A DNA stretch of 13,802 bases from Tepidiphilus sp. Its GTDB lineage: Bacteria > Pseudomonadota > Gammaproteobacteria > Burkholderiales > Rhodocyclaceae. Positions 1-5,594 of this stretch are shown here, piece by piece (positions within the stretch are counted from its first letter, which is position 1; each line of letters opens with the position of its first letter). The stretch is taken from the NCBI GenBank assembly GCA_028684345.1, contig JAQUGB010000027.1:1-13802 (forward strand). The letters run 5' to 3'. The notes beneath the pieces are model-generated. The model had not been told where the DNA came from. It did no database searches and saw only the letters and a program-made list of their open reading frames with translations. Made by a program: the position numbers and the translations under genes.

Positions 1-35
1 GCCGCGGCCCAAACCTGCTCCTTGGTGATCGCCAT
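1..35 (-). CDS. kfrA: kfrA, 5' end only (duplicate of the complete copy)
   Basis: The reverse strand from 35 reads M-A-I-T-K-E-Q-V-W-A-A, the first residues of the complete gene at 13003-13710. It appears here only because the circle was opened inside the gene. It should not be counted as a second gene. Confidence 0.9.
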   Translation of the reverse strand, partial: MAITKEQVWAA

Positions 36-47
36 GAAGGATACTCC

Positions 48-85
48 GGTAGTATGTAGTATGTAGCATACTACTACATACTACC
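48..85. promoter_or_regulatory. kfrA operator: nested palindrome (left copy)
   Basis: Perfect 14-bp arms GGTAGTATGTAGTA (48-61) and TACTACATACTACC (72-85) surround a 10-bp centre. A second palindrome, GTATG-TAG-CATAC (59-71), is nested inside, and AGTATGT is repeated in tandem. It lies 13 bp upstream of the kfrA start at 35, with a Shine-Dalgarno GGAG between them. KfrA-family proteins are known to repress their own promoter by binding repeats there, so this is the likely KfrA site. It recurs at 13723-13760 because of the end overlap. Confidence 0.8.
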
Positions 86-127
86 GATCCTGCCGGCCGC
101 CGCCCGCCCCACGCCGGGGCCCCTCAC

Positions 128-645
128 CGCCTCGCCGGCCCCAACCATCGCCCCGGCCCCGTTTCGCCGGTCTTCCCTTGGCGTAAAAATCCCCACAAAG
201 AGCCTTGAATGGCTCCAGGATCGGTTTTTTGACCTTTGGGGTTATCACCCTACGTACTCACCCCGTCGAAAGGAGCGGAAGGGCGTTTGTGCGACCCCGC
301 TTCTTGCCAAACCAGGGGTGGGGGGAGCCGCCCGTCAGGGCGGGGGGAGGGCGCGAGCCCTCCCCCGGGGGGGTCGACTTCGCGAGGGCTGCGTGAGCAG
401 CCCGAGGACAGGGGGGGCGCAGCCCCCCGCGAAGTGGGGGTCCTTTCGCCCCCCTCTGGGGGGCTGTCGTTTGACAGCGGTTGAAAGGCTGCCGACGTGA
501 CTCGTAGGCACGGTCGGTTCGGTGGCCACGAAGGGGGGATGCCGGGCGGGACGGGCGCGCGCAAGCGCGACCGGGTTCGAGCCGGCGGGGGGCGTGAGCC
601 CCCCAAGAGGCGGCGGCGCGTCGCGTGTTTTATGTCGTTTCCGAG
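128..645. other. Gene-free GC-rich region
   Basis: No open frame here looks like a gene. Several frames stay open for 60-118 codons on both strands, but they are low-complexity (Gly, Arg, Pro, Ser), overlap each other and lack clear ribosome binding sites, as expected for very GC-rich DNA. The recognisable content is the hairpin cluster at 328-604. The region lies between the kfrA operator and the replication origin. Confidence 0.6.
328..604 (+). other. Cluster of eight GC-rich hairpins, several GNRA-capped
   Basis: Perfect stems on the + strand: 328-333/338-343 (6 bp, loop GTCA); 343-352/357-366 (10 bp, loop GCGA); 386-392/397-403 (7 bp, loop GTGA); 412-418/422-428 (7 bp, loop GCA); 448-454/458-464 (7 bp, loop TCT); 463-468/473-478 (6 bp, loop GTTT); 556-560/565-569 (5 bp, loop GCAA); 587-593/598-604 (7 bp, loop GTGA). 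Four loops fit GNRA when read as + strand RNA or ssDNA; their complements do not. Neighbouring stems at 343 and 463 share bases, so not all can form at once. The role is unknown: structured RNA, a single-strand initiation or leading region next to the origin, or only a consequence of base composition. Confidence 0.6.
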
Positions 646-654
646 TTATCCACA
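646..654 (+). promoter_or_regulatory. DnaA box
   Basis: TTATCCACA, a perfect match to the strong DnaA-binding consensus, 67 bp from the first iteron. It suggests host DnaA helps open the origin. Confidence 0.8.
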
Positions 655-720
655 GCGTGTGGCACCTACTTATCGGTTAAGTATATAGGCAAAAACTAAA
701 GGCAACCTATCGGTTTAGGG

Positions 721-819
721 GGGGTCTGATTAGGCATGGTGAGGGGGTCTGATTAGGCATGGAAAACGCGCCCCTTGGGGGTCTGATTAGGCATGGTGAG
801 GGGGTCTGATTAGGCGTGG
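721..819 (+). repeat. Four 19-bp iterons in two pairs
   Basis: GGGGTCTGATTAGGCATGG at 721-739, 744-762 and 778-796. A fourth copy at 801-819 has one change (GCGTGG in place of GCATGG). Starts are 23, 34 and 23 bp apart, giving two pairs, each joined by the spacer TGAG. The 23-bp step is close to two helical turns, so paired Rep molecules would sit on the same face of the helix. These are the likely RepA binding sites. Confidence 0.9.
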
Positions 820-888
820 ATAATTTCATGAACTAACAGGTTTTTTCACCAATAAAGTCCTTGGCGACGCCGCGGGCTGAGCACGTGG

Positions 889-2118
889 CTATGAATTTTT
901 GAAGGGGATAGGGGGAGGAGAGGACATTAGCATCACACCGCCCGTCACCTGCTTGACTCGTGCTTGAGGGTACACAGCGAGCACAGCGCGTAAGGCATGT
1001 AGAAACTTCTTCTTGAAGTCTTTGTCGGGATCTTTCCCTTGATACTCTTGGCCGAACTGCTCACGTAGACTCGCCCAATGCAGCACGACAGGCCTGCCTT
1101 CGATACGATGTAGTCGTTGAGCTAGCCAAGCGTAGATGTCCATTGCCAGTGCAGAGCCTTTCAGCTCCATGAATGCACGCAAATCGAGTGGCACAGCATG
1201 AGACTTCAAGGTTTGATAGTAGTCTTCCGAAAAGGTCACTGAGCCGGGCCACAAGGGGCGCTGTTCCTCTGTTGAAGCGATCCACGCCTCGAAATGCTTT
1301 ATGGGTTTTCCTTCGTATGTGTGAGCGCGGCCATTAACGTTGAAACCAAGGGTGATCCGACAAGCCGACAAGGCCTGAATCTGCTTGCGGAAGGTTGTGT
1401 AAACACCGTTTCTCCCCCCGTTTGGAGTCTTGCCAAGCATCCGCAGAAACTCGCTTGCACTATCCCCTACCGGGATCTCTGTCGTATTGAATCGCACCGC
1501 ATATGTGTTCATCCAAGCCAGCACGAGGCGCGGCATGGGGCCGTAGGGAACGGGCTGCTGAACGAACTGCTTGCCATCCCATAGTTTTCCCGCTTCCACT
1601 AGGATCGCCGCCCCGCCTGAATGCCGCTCGAACGTTGTGGCGTCTACCTTTGATCGAGGCAAGCCAACTTGGCACATGATCGAGTGCATATAGCCGCAAT
1701 CATCCTCGTCCGGACGCTCACAGGCAATTTCTGAGGCTGTTTTGAGCAGTCGCGCTTTGCGCGGTGTTGTCTGGGTCATCTTGGGCTTTGGTGGGATTAC
1801 CTCCGTGGCAGGTGTCTCTGCCTTGTGCGTCCTAGTCGGTTTGGCCTTGACTGGTCGAGTGTCAACTACTGCAGAGTCTTCTGCTCTCTGATGGGTAGTT
1901 GGAGCAGGCGAGCCCGGTGGCGCTGTGAGCTGGAACAGCGGCAACGTCGTCGATGAATCGGTTGGGTACAGATCGTGGCGATAGGCCACCTTGGCAGCCA
2001 TGTTGGCAGCCTGATCTGGCGTCAAACCTTTCGTCTCGAGATAGTGTCGGTATCCCTCGCGCCATTGGTGCAATTCGTCAGGAGACGGCTGTACGCTGGC
2101 TTTACTAATCTCTTTCAT
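889..2118 (-). CDS. repA: Plasmid replication initiator RepA (RepA_C family)
   Basis: 409-residue protein that would bind the iterons at 721-819 and start plasmid replication. The C-terminal two thirds carries features typical of the RepA_C family: a segment around residues 205-240 reading PYGPMPRLVLAWMNTYAVRF and then the SEFLRMLG block, a GGRNGVYTTFRKQIQAL helix, and the late block MDIYAWLAQRLHRI. The first roughly 130 residues are Pro/Thr/Lys-rich and probably a variable or flexible region. The ATG at 2118 is the first in-frame start; a weak GGAAG lies about 12 bp upstream. The iterons are downstream of the stop codon, an arrangement also known from IncW-type plasmids. Codon usage looks less GC-biased than in kfrA or the mob genes, which suggests a different ancestry for the rep-par1 block. 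Family assignment is from recognised motifs; no search was run. Confidence 0.88.
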   Translation of the reverse strand: MKEISKASVQPSPDELHQWREGYRHYLETKGLTPDQAANMAAKVAYRHDLYPTDSSTTLPLFQLTAPPGSPAPTTHQRAEDSAVVDTRPVKAKPTRTHKAETPATEVIPPKPKMTQTTPRKARLLKTASEIACERPDEDDCGYMHSIMCQVGLPRSKVDATTFERHSGGAAILVEAGKLWDGKQFVQQPVPYGPMPRLVLAWMNTYAVRFNTTEIPVGDSASEFLRMLGKTPNGGRNGVYTTFRKQIQALSACRITLGFNVNGRAHTYEGKPIKHFEAWIASTEEQRPLWPGSVTFSEDYYQTLKSHAVPLDLRAFMELKGSALAMDIYAWLAQRLHRIEGRPVVLHWASLREQFGQEYQGKDPDKDFKKKFLHALRAVLAVYPQARVKQVTGGVMLMSSPPPIPFKNS

Positions 2119-2414
2119 AGTCGCGCCGCGCTTCCGTTAGTAAGTTAGTAAATCCGTAAAGTGGTCACAATAGTCATGTGCTTCCGGTTCCTTTCCGTAT
2201 GATCTGGCAAGGTGCTACCGAGTATGTTCGCACTCGATAGCGCCGTTCTCACACCGCGAACGAGGCCGTTCTGACGTTACGCACAGTCCAGTCCTTCCAA
2301 CCTTTTTGCATTAGTAGCGCTGAAAACGATGCGGCGCTGCTCTCTTTGCAATCTGCTCGGCCAGCGACTCGCCAGACCAGGCATCTGCACGCTCAAAGGC
2401 CAACTGGGAATTTA
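2119..2414. other. repA upstream region, no gene
   Basis: About 300 bp without a convincing gene; the short + strand frame from 2329 has no recognisable features. TTAGTAA occurs twice in tandem (2137-2143 and 2145-2151), and its inverse TTACTAA lies inside the first repA codons (2102-2108). These could be an autoregulatory Rep site, since they sit at the expected repA promoter. A possible -35 (TTGTGA, 2165-2170 reversed) can be drawn, but the -10 is poor. Confidence 0.4.
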
Positions 2415-2446
2415 TGACGTCATGACGTCATTACGTCATGACGTCA
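2415..2446. repeat. Four tandem 8-bp TGACGTCA repeats at the end of partition operon 1
   Basis: TGACGTCA at 2415-2422, 2423-2430 and 2439-2446, with TTACGTCA at 2431-2438. Each unit is itself palindromic. The array overlaps the last bases of the small par gene: its stop codon is the reverse complement of 2444-2446. The GACGTCA core matches the repeats upstream of parA at 3399-3430, so the same RHH protein probably binds both. It could be part of the centromere; as a long palindrome it could also act as an end-of-operon hairpin. Confidence 0.75.
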
Positions 2447-2725
2447 TACGGATAGCTTCGGTAAGCCCTTCTCAGCGAAAACCTTTGACAGCCCATCCAC
2501 GACCAGCGACTGGATACTGACTCCTTCGGAAACGGCAAGCTGGTGCACACGCTCCCACTCAGCACGCGGCAAACGTACTGTCAGGGCAACCACGTCGCCC
2601 TTCCCTCGCCCCCGTCGTCGGATTTCTGCCGACTGCTCTACACCCAGATCTTGGTCTGTTGCGGTTTGCTGTGCGGAAGCCGCACCTTTACGGGTGAATG
2701 CTGCAAGCCCTATTGGTTTATTCAT
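2444..2725 (-). CDS. Partition operon 1, small RHH centromere-binding protein (ParG-like)
   Basis: 93-residue basic protein, second gene of the operon; its ATG overlaps the parA stop by 4 bp (ATGA at 2722-2725), so translation is probably coupled. Residues about 43-90 look like a ribbon-helix-helix fold: a strand VVALTVRLPRAEWERV, then two helices ending in SLVVDGLSKVFAEKG. The N-terminal half is Gln/Ala/Gly-rich with an RRRGRGKG patch and is probably disordered, as in ParG and related CBPs, where the flexible tail stimulates the ParA ATPase. The expected job is to bind the 8-bp repeats on both sides of the operon, repress the promoter and recruit ParA. Sequence identity to a named CBP is not claimed; the role is inferred from fold and position. 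Confidence 0.75.
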   Translation of the reverse strand: MNKPIGLAAFTRKGAASAQQTATDQDLGVEQSAEIRRRGRGKGDVVALTVRLPRAEWERVHQLAVSEGVSIQSLVVDGLSKVFAEKGLPKLSV

Positions 2726-3339
2726 TGCATTTGCTCCTTAAGCCACGCCCACAGGGCGCGAATTTCAGTGGCGGCTTTGCCGTTGCTCTCAAACTCAGTT
2801 ACAGCCCGACCGGTGGCCACAGCTCGTGCGAAGGCTCTACGGTCGATGATTTCGACCGGCGAGATTGGTAAGCCGTACTCAGCCAAGACTGTTCGGGTTT
2901 CTGCGATTTCAGGAGATCGAAACGGGCAGGCCGATAGGACGAACACGGCGCGAGCACCAGCTGCTTTGACGATATCGACGGCACTGTCAGCGGCAGCAAT
3001 ATCAAAAGCCGTGGGACGTACTGGAATAGCAACTAGATCGACAGCACGCACGATGCGCGTTGCGTCTGGGGCCGCATGAGGGGCTGTATCTACGATAGCC
3101 AGGGTCATGTGCTCCTGCTCGGCAGCCTTGAGGACGCGCCCCAACTCGGCAGCGGCAGCAGTAGCAACAATGGGTGCCTTCTGGGAACGAGCATTACCCC
3201 AAACAGTAGCGCTCTTTTGGGGATCGGTATCGATGACGACAACACTCTCACCTGCCTCAGTGGCAGCTACGGCCGTATGTACTGCAAGTGTTGTTTTACC
3301 GCTTCCGCCCTTCTGGGCGAGAAAAGCCATCTTCTTCAT
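2722..3339 (-). CDS. parA: Partition operon 1 ATPase, ParA type Ib (ParF-like)
   Basis: 205-residue Walker-type ATPase that would position plasmid copies along the nucleoid. Deviant Walker A is KGGSGKTT (residues 10-17), with the signature lysine at 10. Walker A' is VVVIDTDPQ (D37 and D39) and Walker B is LAIVDTAP (D84). The length and the lack of an N-terminal DNA-binding domain fit the small type Ib class, in which autorepression is done by the RHH partner encoded next. AGGGA just upstream of the ATG is a plausible ribosome binding site. The promoter lies in or beside the 8-bp repeats at 3399-3430. A second, distinct ParA is encoded at 8535-9185 (Walker A KGGVGKTT), so this is one of two partition systems on the plasmid. 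Confidence 0.9.
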   Translation of the reverse strand: MKKMAFLAQKGGSGKTTLAVHTAVAATEAGESVVVIDTDPQKSATVWGNARSQKAPIVATAAAAELGRVLKAAEQEHMTLAIVDTAPHAAPDATRIVRAVDLVAIPVRPTAFDIAAADSAVDIVKAAGARAVFVLSACPFRSPEIAETRTVLAEYGLPISPVEIIDRRAFARAVATGRAVTEFESNGKAATEIRALWAWLKEQMQ

Positions 3340-3378
3340 AGCGTCCCTGAGTCAAGCCATCATGGCGTCTTGGCGTCA

Positions 3379-3430
3379 AGACTACCAAAAGAAAAAAAGA
3401 CGTCAAGACGTCAAGACGTCAAGACGTCAT
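3379..3430 (-). promoter_or_regulatory. par operon 1 promoter/operator and probable centromere (GACGTCA repeats)
   Basis: Four contiguous 8-bp units: GACGTCAA at 3399-3406, 3407-3414 and 3415-3422, then GACGTCAT at 3423-3430. Degenerate units follow toward parA (GGCGTCAA around 3373-3380). Read on the minus strand each unit is TTGACGTC, which contains a -35-like TTGACG. The unit nearest parA (3401-3406) pairs with TAGTCT (3379-3384) at a 16-bp spacer, giving a plausible promoter. A protein bound to the array would cover the -35, which fits autorepression by the RHH protein, and the array may also be the centromere. Confidence 0.72.
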
Positions 3431-3528
3431 GAATTCATAACGTCTTGACTTCAAGTGTGGCTACATGACCGCCGCACTGCTGTAACAAGTCGTTGGTGGC
3501 TGCGATTCACGAACGAAAAACCTGCACG

Positions 3529-3655
3529 CTACGCGCATTCGTAGGCGGGAAGCAAGCGGTACAACGTCGGAATGGACACGCTGAGGTTCTTGGCCACGTC
3601 CTTGGGTAGCAGCCCGCTGGCCAGCAGCTTCTTGACCGATTCCCTCGGGTGATTC
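3529..3655 (-). pseudogene. Tn3-type resolvase, C-terminal remnant
   Basis: The reverse strand from about 3655 to the TAG at 3529 encodes the tail of a serine resolvase: LLASGLLPKDVAKNLSVSIP, then TLYRLLPA. This aligns with the tail of the intact resolvase at 10844-11416 (TGMPAKDVARSLGVSVPTLY, then RWLPA). It is the C-terminal helix-turn-helix only; the catalytic domain is gone and the frame upstream does not continue as resolvase. The overlapping 81-codon frame at 3461-3706 is in a different register and looks spurious. DNA-level differences show a diverged homologue and not a recent copy, so another Tn3-family element was once here. Confidence 0.8.
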
Positions 3656-3847
3656 CATGTTGTCAGTCTCGAGCGCGATGTGTGCCAGATCGCGGTTCGT
3701 GCTCACTCACGATCATTTCGGACAGCACGCGGTGATGCTCGCGCAGACGTCGCCGACGACGGGGATTCCCAAGGGCTCGAGCACATCCGACGCGATGCCG
3801 TCATCAAATAGCGAGGGAGTTACCTTATACCGAACAGGTCGAGTAAA
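3656..3847. other. Intergenic remnant DNA, no gene recognised
   Basis: Between the resolvase tail and the HTH gene. Short frames exist on both strands, but none is convincing and I recognise no domain. It probably belongs to the same decayed mobile element. Confidence 0.4.
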
Positions 3848-4129
3848 TCAGGCGACTTCGAGTACCCGCATTTCAATATGAATCCCAGCAGCCGTCGCCA
3901 TGTTCACCAACGCATCAAGGCTGAAGAGTTCGATCTTGCCGCGCATCAGATCGGAGACAGGTGGTTGTGCAACGCCGAAGAGCTTGGCTGCTTGCGCCTG
4001 GCTCATCCCCGTGCGGGCGAGGTGGTCCTTCAACGCCGTCATCATCGCAGAGCGCAGCTTCATGTTTTCCGCTTCTTCCGGGGTGTCCTCGAGGGCATCC
4101 CAGACACTGGCGAATCGTTGGTTGCTCAT
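3848..4129 (-). CDS. XRE-family antitoxin-like HTH protein (HTH_37 / HigA-like), no toxin partner seen
   Basis: 93 residues. The helix-turn-helix is at about residues 42-66 (MSQAQAAKLFGVAQPPVSDL), followed by MRGKIELFSLDALVNMATAA, which is typical of the HTH_37 group found as antitoxins of HigB/Gp49-type toxins. The ATG at 4129 has a clear AAGGAG about 10 bp upstream. The cognate toxin gene normally sits immediately 5', but the gene 5' here is the GNAT toxin (28 bp away), which already has its own antitoxin. So this is either an orphan antitoxin left after toxin loss, or a third regulator recruited to the GNAT operon. Just before its ATG, another frame reads RIAYLIRALSKEIGR and stops at a TGA overlapping the ATG (ATGA), possibly the last codons of a lost partner. 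Confidence 0.75.
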   Translation of the reverse strand: MSNQRFASVWDALEDTPEEAENMKLRSAMMTALKDHLARTGMSQAQAAKLFGVAQPPVSDLMRGKIELFSLDALVNMATAAGIHIEMRVLEVA

Positions 4130-4157
4130 CGGCCGATCTCCTTCGACAAGGCCCGAA

Positions 4158-4655
4158 TCAAGTACGCGATACGGTCGCCAGCGGCAAGAAGAGGGTCAGC
4201 GGTGAGTCGGGCAAGGCGATGAATCCGTGATGTCGATAGAAAGCCGCAGCCACTTCGTCCTTGGCGTCGACGACCAGGGCGAAGGCGGCAATTTCCGAGC
4301 GAGCGGCCCGCTCGAGTGCATCGGCCAGCAAAGCGCTGCCCAGACCTTGGCCTTTGAATGCCTGATCGACGGCCAAGCGCCCCAGGCGAACGGCAGGCAC
4401 GCTGGGATAGCGTGGCAGCTTTTTGCCCGTACTGGGTGGAAGATCGGCCAAGAGGAGGCTCGCTGCGGCCAAGGTGTAATAGCCCGCGATGCGCTGCCCT
4501 TCAGCCAGGGCCACGAAGCAGGCGGCCACGCGGCGGCGAATGTCCTGGGTGGCGTGTTCCCGTAAATAGCGATTCAGCGGCTCTGAACCACAGTCGAACG
4601 CGGCACGATCGTGCGCTGCATCGAGCGGCACGAGCAGAAACGGAGCTCGGCTCAT
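4158..4655 (-). CDS. GNAT-family toxin (TacT/AtaT-like acetyltransferase)
   Basis: 165-residue GNAT acetyltransferase. In this toxin group the enzyme uses acetyl-CoA to acetylate the amino acid on charged tRNA and so blocks translation. Visible features: the N-terminal FDCGSEPLNRYLREHA block (residues 20-35); the acetyl-CoA-binding motif in RLAVDQAFKGQGLGSALL (93-110, with Q103-x-x-G-x); and AAFYRHHGF with Tyr140, the position of the catalytic tyrosine in TacT-type toxins. The start ATG overlaps the stop of the DUF1778 antitoxin by 4 bp, the standard antitoxin-first arrangement. Length and motifs are complete, so it is probably active. Which tRNA it attacks cannot be told from sequence. Confidence 0.9.
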   Translation of the reverse strand: MSRAPFLLVPLDAAHDRAAFDCGSEPLNRYLREHATQDIRRRVAACFVALAEGQRIAGYYTLAAASLLLADLPPSTGKKLPRYPSVPAVRLGRLAVDQAFKGQGLGSALLADALERAARSEIAAFALVVDAKDEVAAAFYRHHGFIALPDSPLTLFLPLATVSRT

Positions 4656-4933
4656 TCGGTGCGCAGGAGTGCGCTACGGCGAGCGAAGGCGCGTTTCAAC
4701 GCAGGGGTCGGTTCAGGCGGCGAGAGCAGCGCGTGCGCAAAGCATTCCTGATCGGCAAGCGACAGGCGGATCACCGTGGCCTGCTCGATGGCGCGTTGCG
4801 CGGCCTCCTGCACGGCGGACACGACGAAATCGGTCAGGGTGCGCCCCTGAAGCTCGGCCGCTCGTTTGAGCAGCGCATGCAGCTCCGGGTTGATCCTCGC
4901 TTCGAGACGGGCAGTGGAGACGGTAGTGGGCAT
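4652..4933 (-). CDS. DUF1778 ribbon-helix-helix antitoxin (TacA-like)
   Basis: 93 residues, partner of the GNAT toxin. The N-terminal RHH DNA-binding part is ARLEARINPELHALLKRAAE (about 8-27), followed by LQGRTLTDFVVSAVQEAAQR. The C-terminal tail, rich in Pro, Arg and Leu (about 70-93, PEPTPALKRAFARRSALL), would wrap the toxin active site. I chose the ATG at 4933 over an upstream in-frame start (5329), because it has a perfect AGGAGGT (4941-4947) 7 bp upstream and because the longer frame only runs antisense through the divergent gene. The operon promoter overlaps the palindrome at 4954-4978, the likely target of antitoxin-toxin autorepression. Confidence 0.9.
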   Translation of the reverse strand: MPTTVSTARLEARINPELHALLKRAAELQGRTLTDFVVSAVQEAAQRAIEQATVIRLSLADQECFAHALLSPPEPTPALKRAFARRSALLRTE

Positions 4934-4953
4934 GGCAGAAACCTCCTGGATTA

Positions 4954-4983
4954 ATTGTACGGCAAATTGCCGTACAATAGCAA
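4954..4983. promoter_or_regulatory. Operator and divergent promoter of the GNAT toxin-antitoxin operon
   Basis: Perfect inverted repeat ATTGTACGGCAA (4954-4965), one central A, TTGCCGTACAAT (4967-4978). On the minus strand TACAAT (4954-4959) serves as -10, with TTGCTA (4978-4983) as -35 at an 18-bp spacer, so a protein on the palindrome would cover the core promoter. A symmetrical TACAAT (4973-4978) faces the + strand gene at 4997, although its -35 is weak. It sits 20 bp from the antitoxin start, as expected for TA autoregulation. Confidence 0.8.
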
Positions 4984-4996
4984 GATCAGCAAGAAC

Positions 4997-5452
4997 ATGT
5001 GTGTCCTGCCCCCGATGACCAATCCACGCCGCTCCCTCGCCAAAGTCGCCGAGTGCATCGCCGCCCTCGGCGAACGCGCGCCGACGGAGTTCGTCCTCTA
5101 CACCAAAGAGTTCGTCGACGAACTGTGCCATCCAGACAACGATCCGCCGCAGCGCAAAGCAATGATGATCGCGGAAAAACCCCGCGCTTTGGCGATTCCC
5201 TGGATGAACGCAATGCTCGCCGCCATGGCCGAGATGATCGCCGAGAGGGCTGGCATTCCCGTCCCTGATTGGGCCAACGAGCCCGAACGTTTCCTGGACG
5301 AACCCCTCGTCTTCGGCTATAGCCCACAATCGCAGGCCATGGCCATCGAACTCACCCCACCGGCGTTCGCGCGCAGGAATCTCTTCTGTGGCCAGATAAC
5401 CCTATACACAAACCGATGGGAAATCGTGCGGCAGCGGCGTTCGGCGGGCTGA
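4997..5452 (+). CDS. Conserved-looking hypothetical protein, divergent from the GNAT operon
   Basis: I do not firmly recognise this family. The soluble protein is about 151 residues from the ATG at 4997, or 145 from the ATG at 5015. The frame also extends back to 4955, but that start lies inside the operator palindrome. No clear Shine-Dalgarno marks any of them. Features include an N-terminal helical part (SLAKVAECIAALGERAPTEF), an Ala/Met-rich helix (NAMLAAMAEMIAERAG) and a C-terminal block PDWANEPERFLDEPLVFGYS, then ELTPPAFARRNLFCGQITLY. The last block recalls small proteins encoded next to nucleotidyltransferase-type toxins, but that is only an impression from memory. There is no signal peptide or membrane segment. 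Codon usage is like its neighbours and third positions are GC-rich, supporting a real gene. Its partner, if any, is not present downstream. Confidence 0.6.
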   Translation: MCVLPPMTNPRRSLAKVAECIAALGERAPTEFVLYTKEFVDELCHPDNDPPQRKAMMIAEKPRALAIPWMNAMLAAMAEMIAERAGIPVPDWANEPERFLDEPLVFGYSPQSQAMAIELTPPAFARRNLFCGQITLYTNRWEIVRQRRSAG

Positions 5453-5532
5453 CTCCTGCCGCGATCACTGCACTCGCCGTCCAAATCGCTCGGCAAACGT
5501 ACCGGAATGGCACCACGTGCCTTTTGGAGACC

Positions 5533-5561
5533 TTGGAACCCCCGGTAGAGTCGGCTAGCAT
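5533..5561 (+). promoter_or_regulatory. Candidate promoter of the DUF433 antitoxin gene
   Basis: TTGGAA (5533-5538), a 17-bp spacer, and TAGCAT (5556-5561), about 33 bp before the ATG at 5595. The match to sigma-70 consensus is moderate. Confidence 0.45.
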
Positions 5562-5594
5562 GTCCACGACCGGGTTTGTCCGAAGGAAGCCATC

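Larger units (their letters stand above)
1..127. repeat. Terminal direct repeat (left copy), circular closure
   Basis: Identical to the last 127 bases of the window (13676-13802). It begins inside kfrA codons and runs through the kfrA operator into non-coding GC-rich DNA. A long exact end-to-end repeat that splits one gene is the usual sign of an assembled circular molecule. 127 is also a common maximum k-mer length in short-read assemblers, so the repeat is probably an assembly overlap and not a biological duplication. Confidence 0.93.
646..819. other. Replication origin (oriV), iteron type
   Basis: A perfect DnaA box, then an AT-rich stretch around 670-718 containing TATCGGTT twice (671-678 and 708-715), then four iterons. 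DnaA box, AT-rich unwinding segment and iterons together are the usual parts of an iteron-controlled origin. It lies just beyond the 3' end of repA and not upstream of it. The RepA_C-type initiator next door fits an origin bound by its own Rep protein. Confidence 0.85.

Noticed and set aside
205..606. Overlapping open frames on both strands in the GC-rich region
   Set aside because: Low-complexity translations, mutual overlap, no ribosome binding sites and no recognisable domain; explained by high GC and hairpins.
721..819. Iterons as Tn3 inverted repeats (GGGGTCTGA resembles the Tn3 end)
   Set aside because: Four direct copies with regular spacing beside repA and a DnaA box are iterons; the likeness is short.
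2415..2446. CRISPR-like array at the 8-bp repeats
   Set aside because: Units are contiguous without spacers and match the par operator repeats; no cas genes.
2543..3079. 178-codon + strand frame
   Set aside because: Antisense to the two par operon 1 genes, which have clear motifs.
3461..3706. 81-codon minus strand frame as a gene
   Set aside because: It overlaps the resolvase tail in a different register and shows no domain.
4933..5329. N-terminal extension of the DUF1778 antitoxin
   Set aside because: It runs antisense through the divergent gene and the promoter; the ATG at 4933 has a perfect Shine-Dalgarno.
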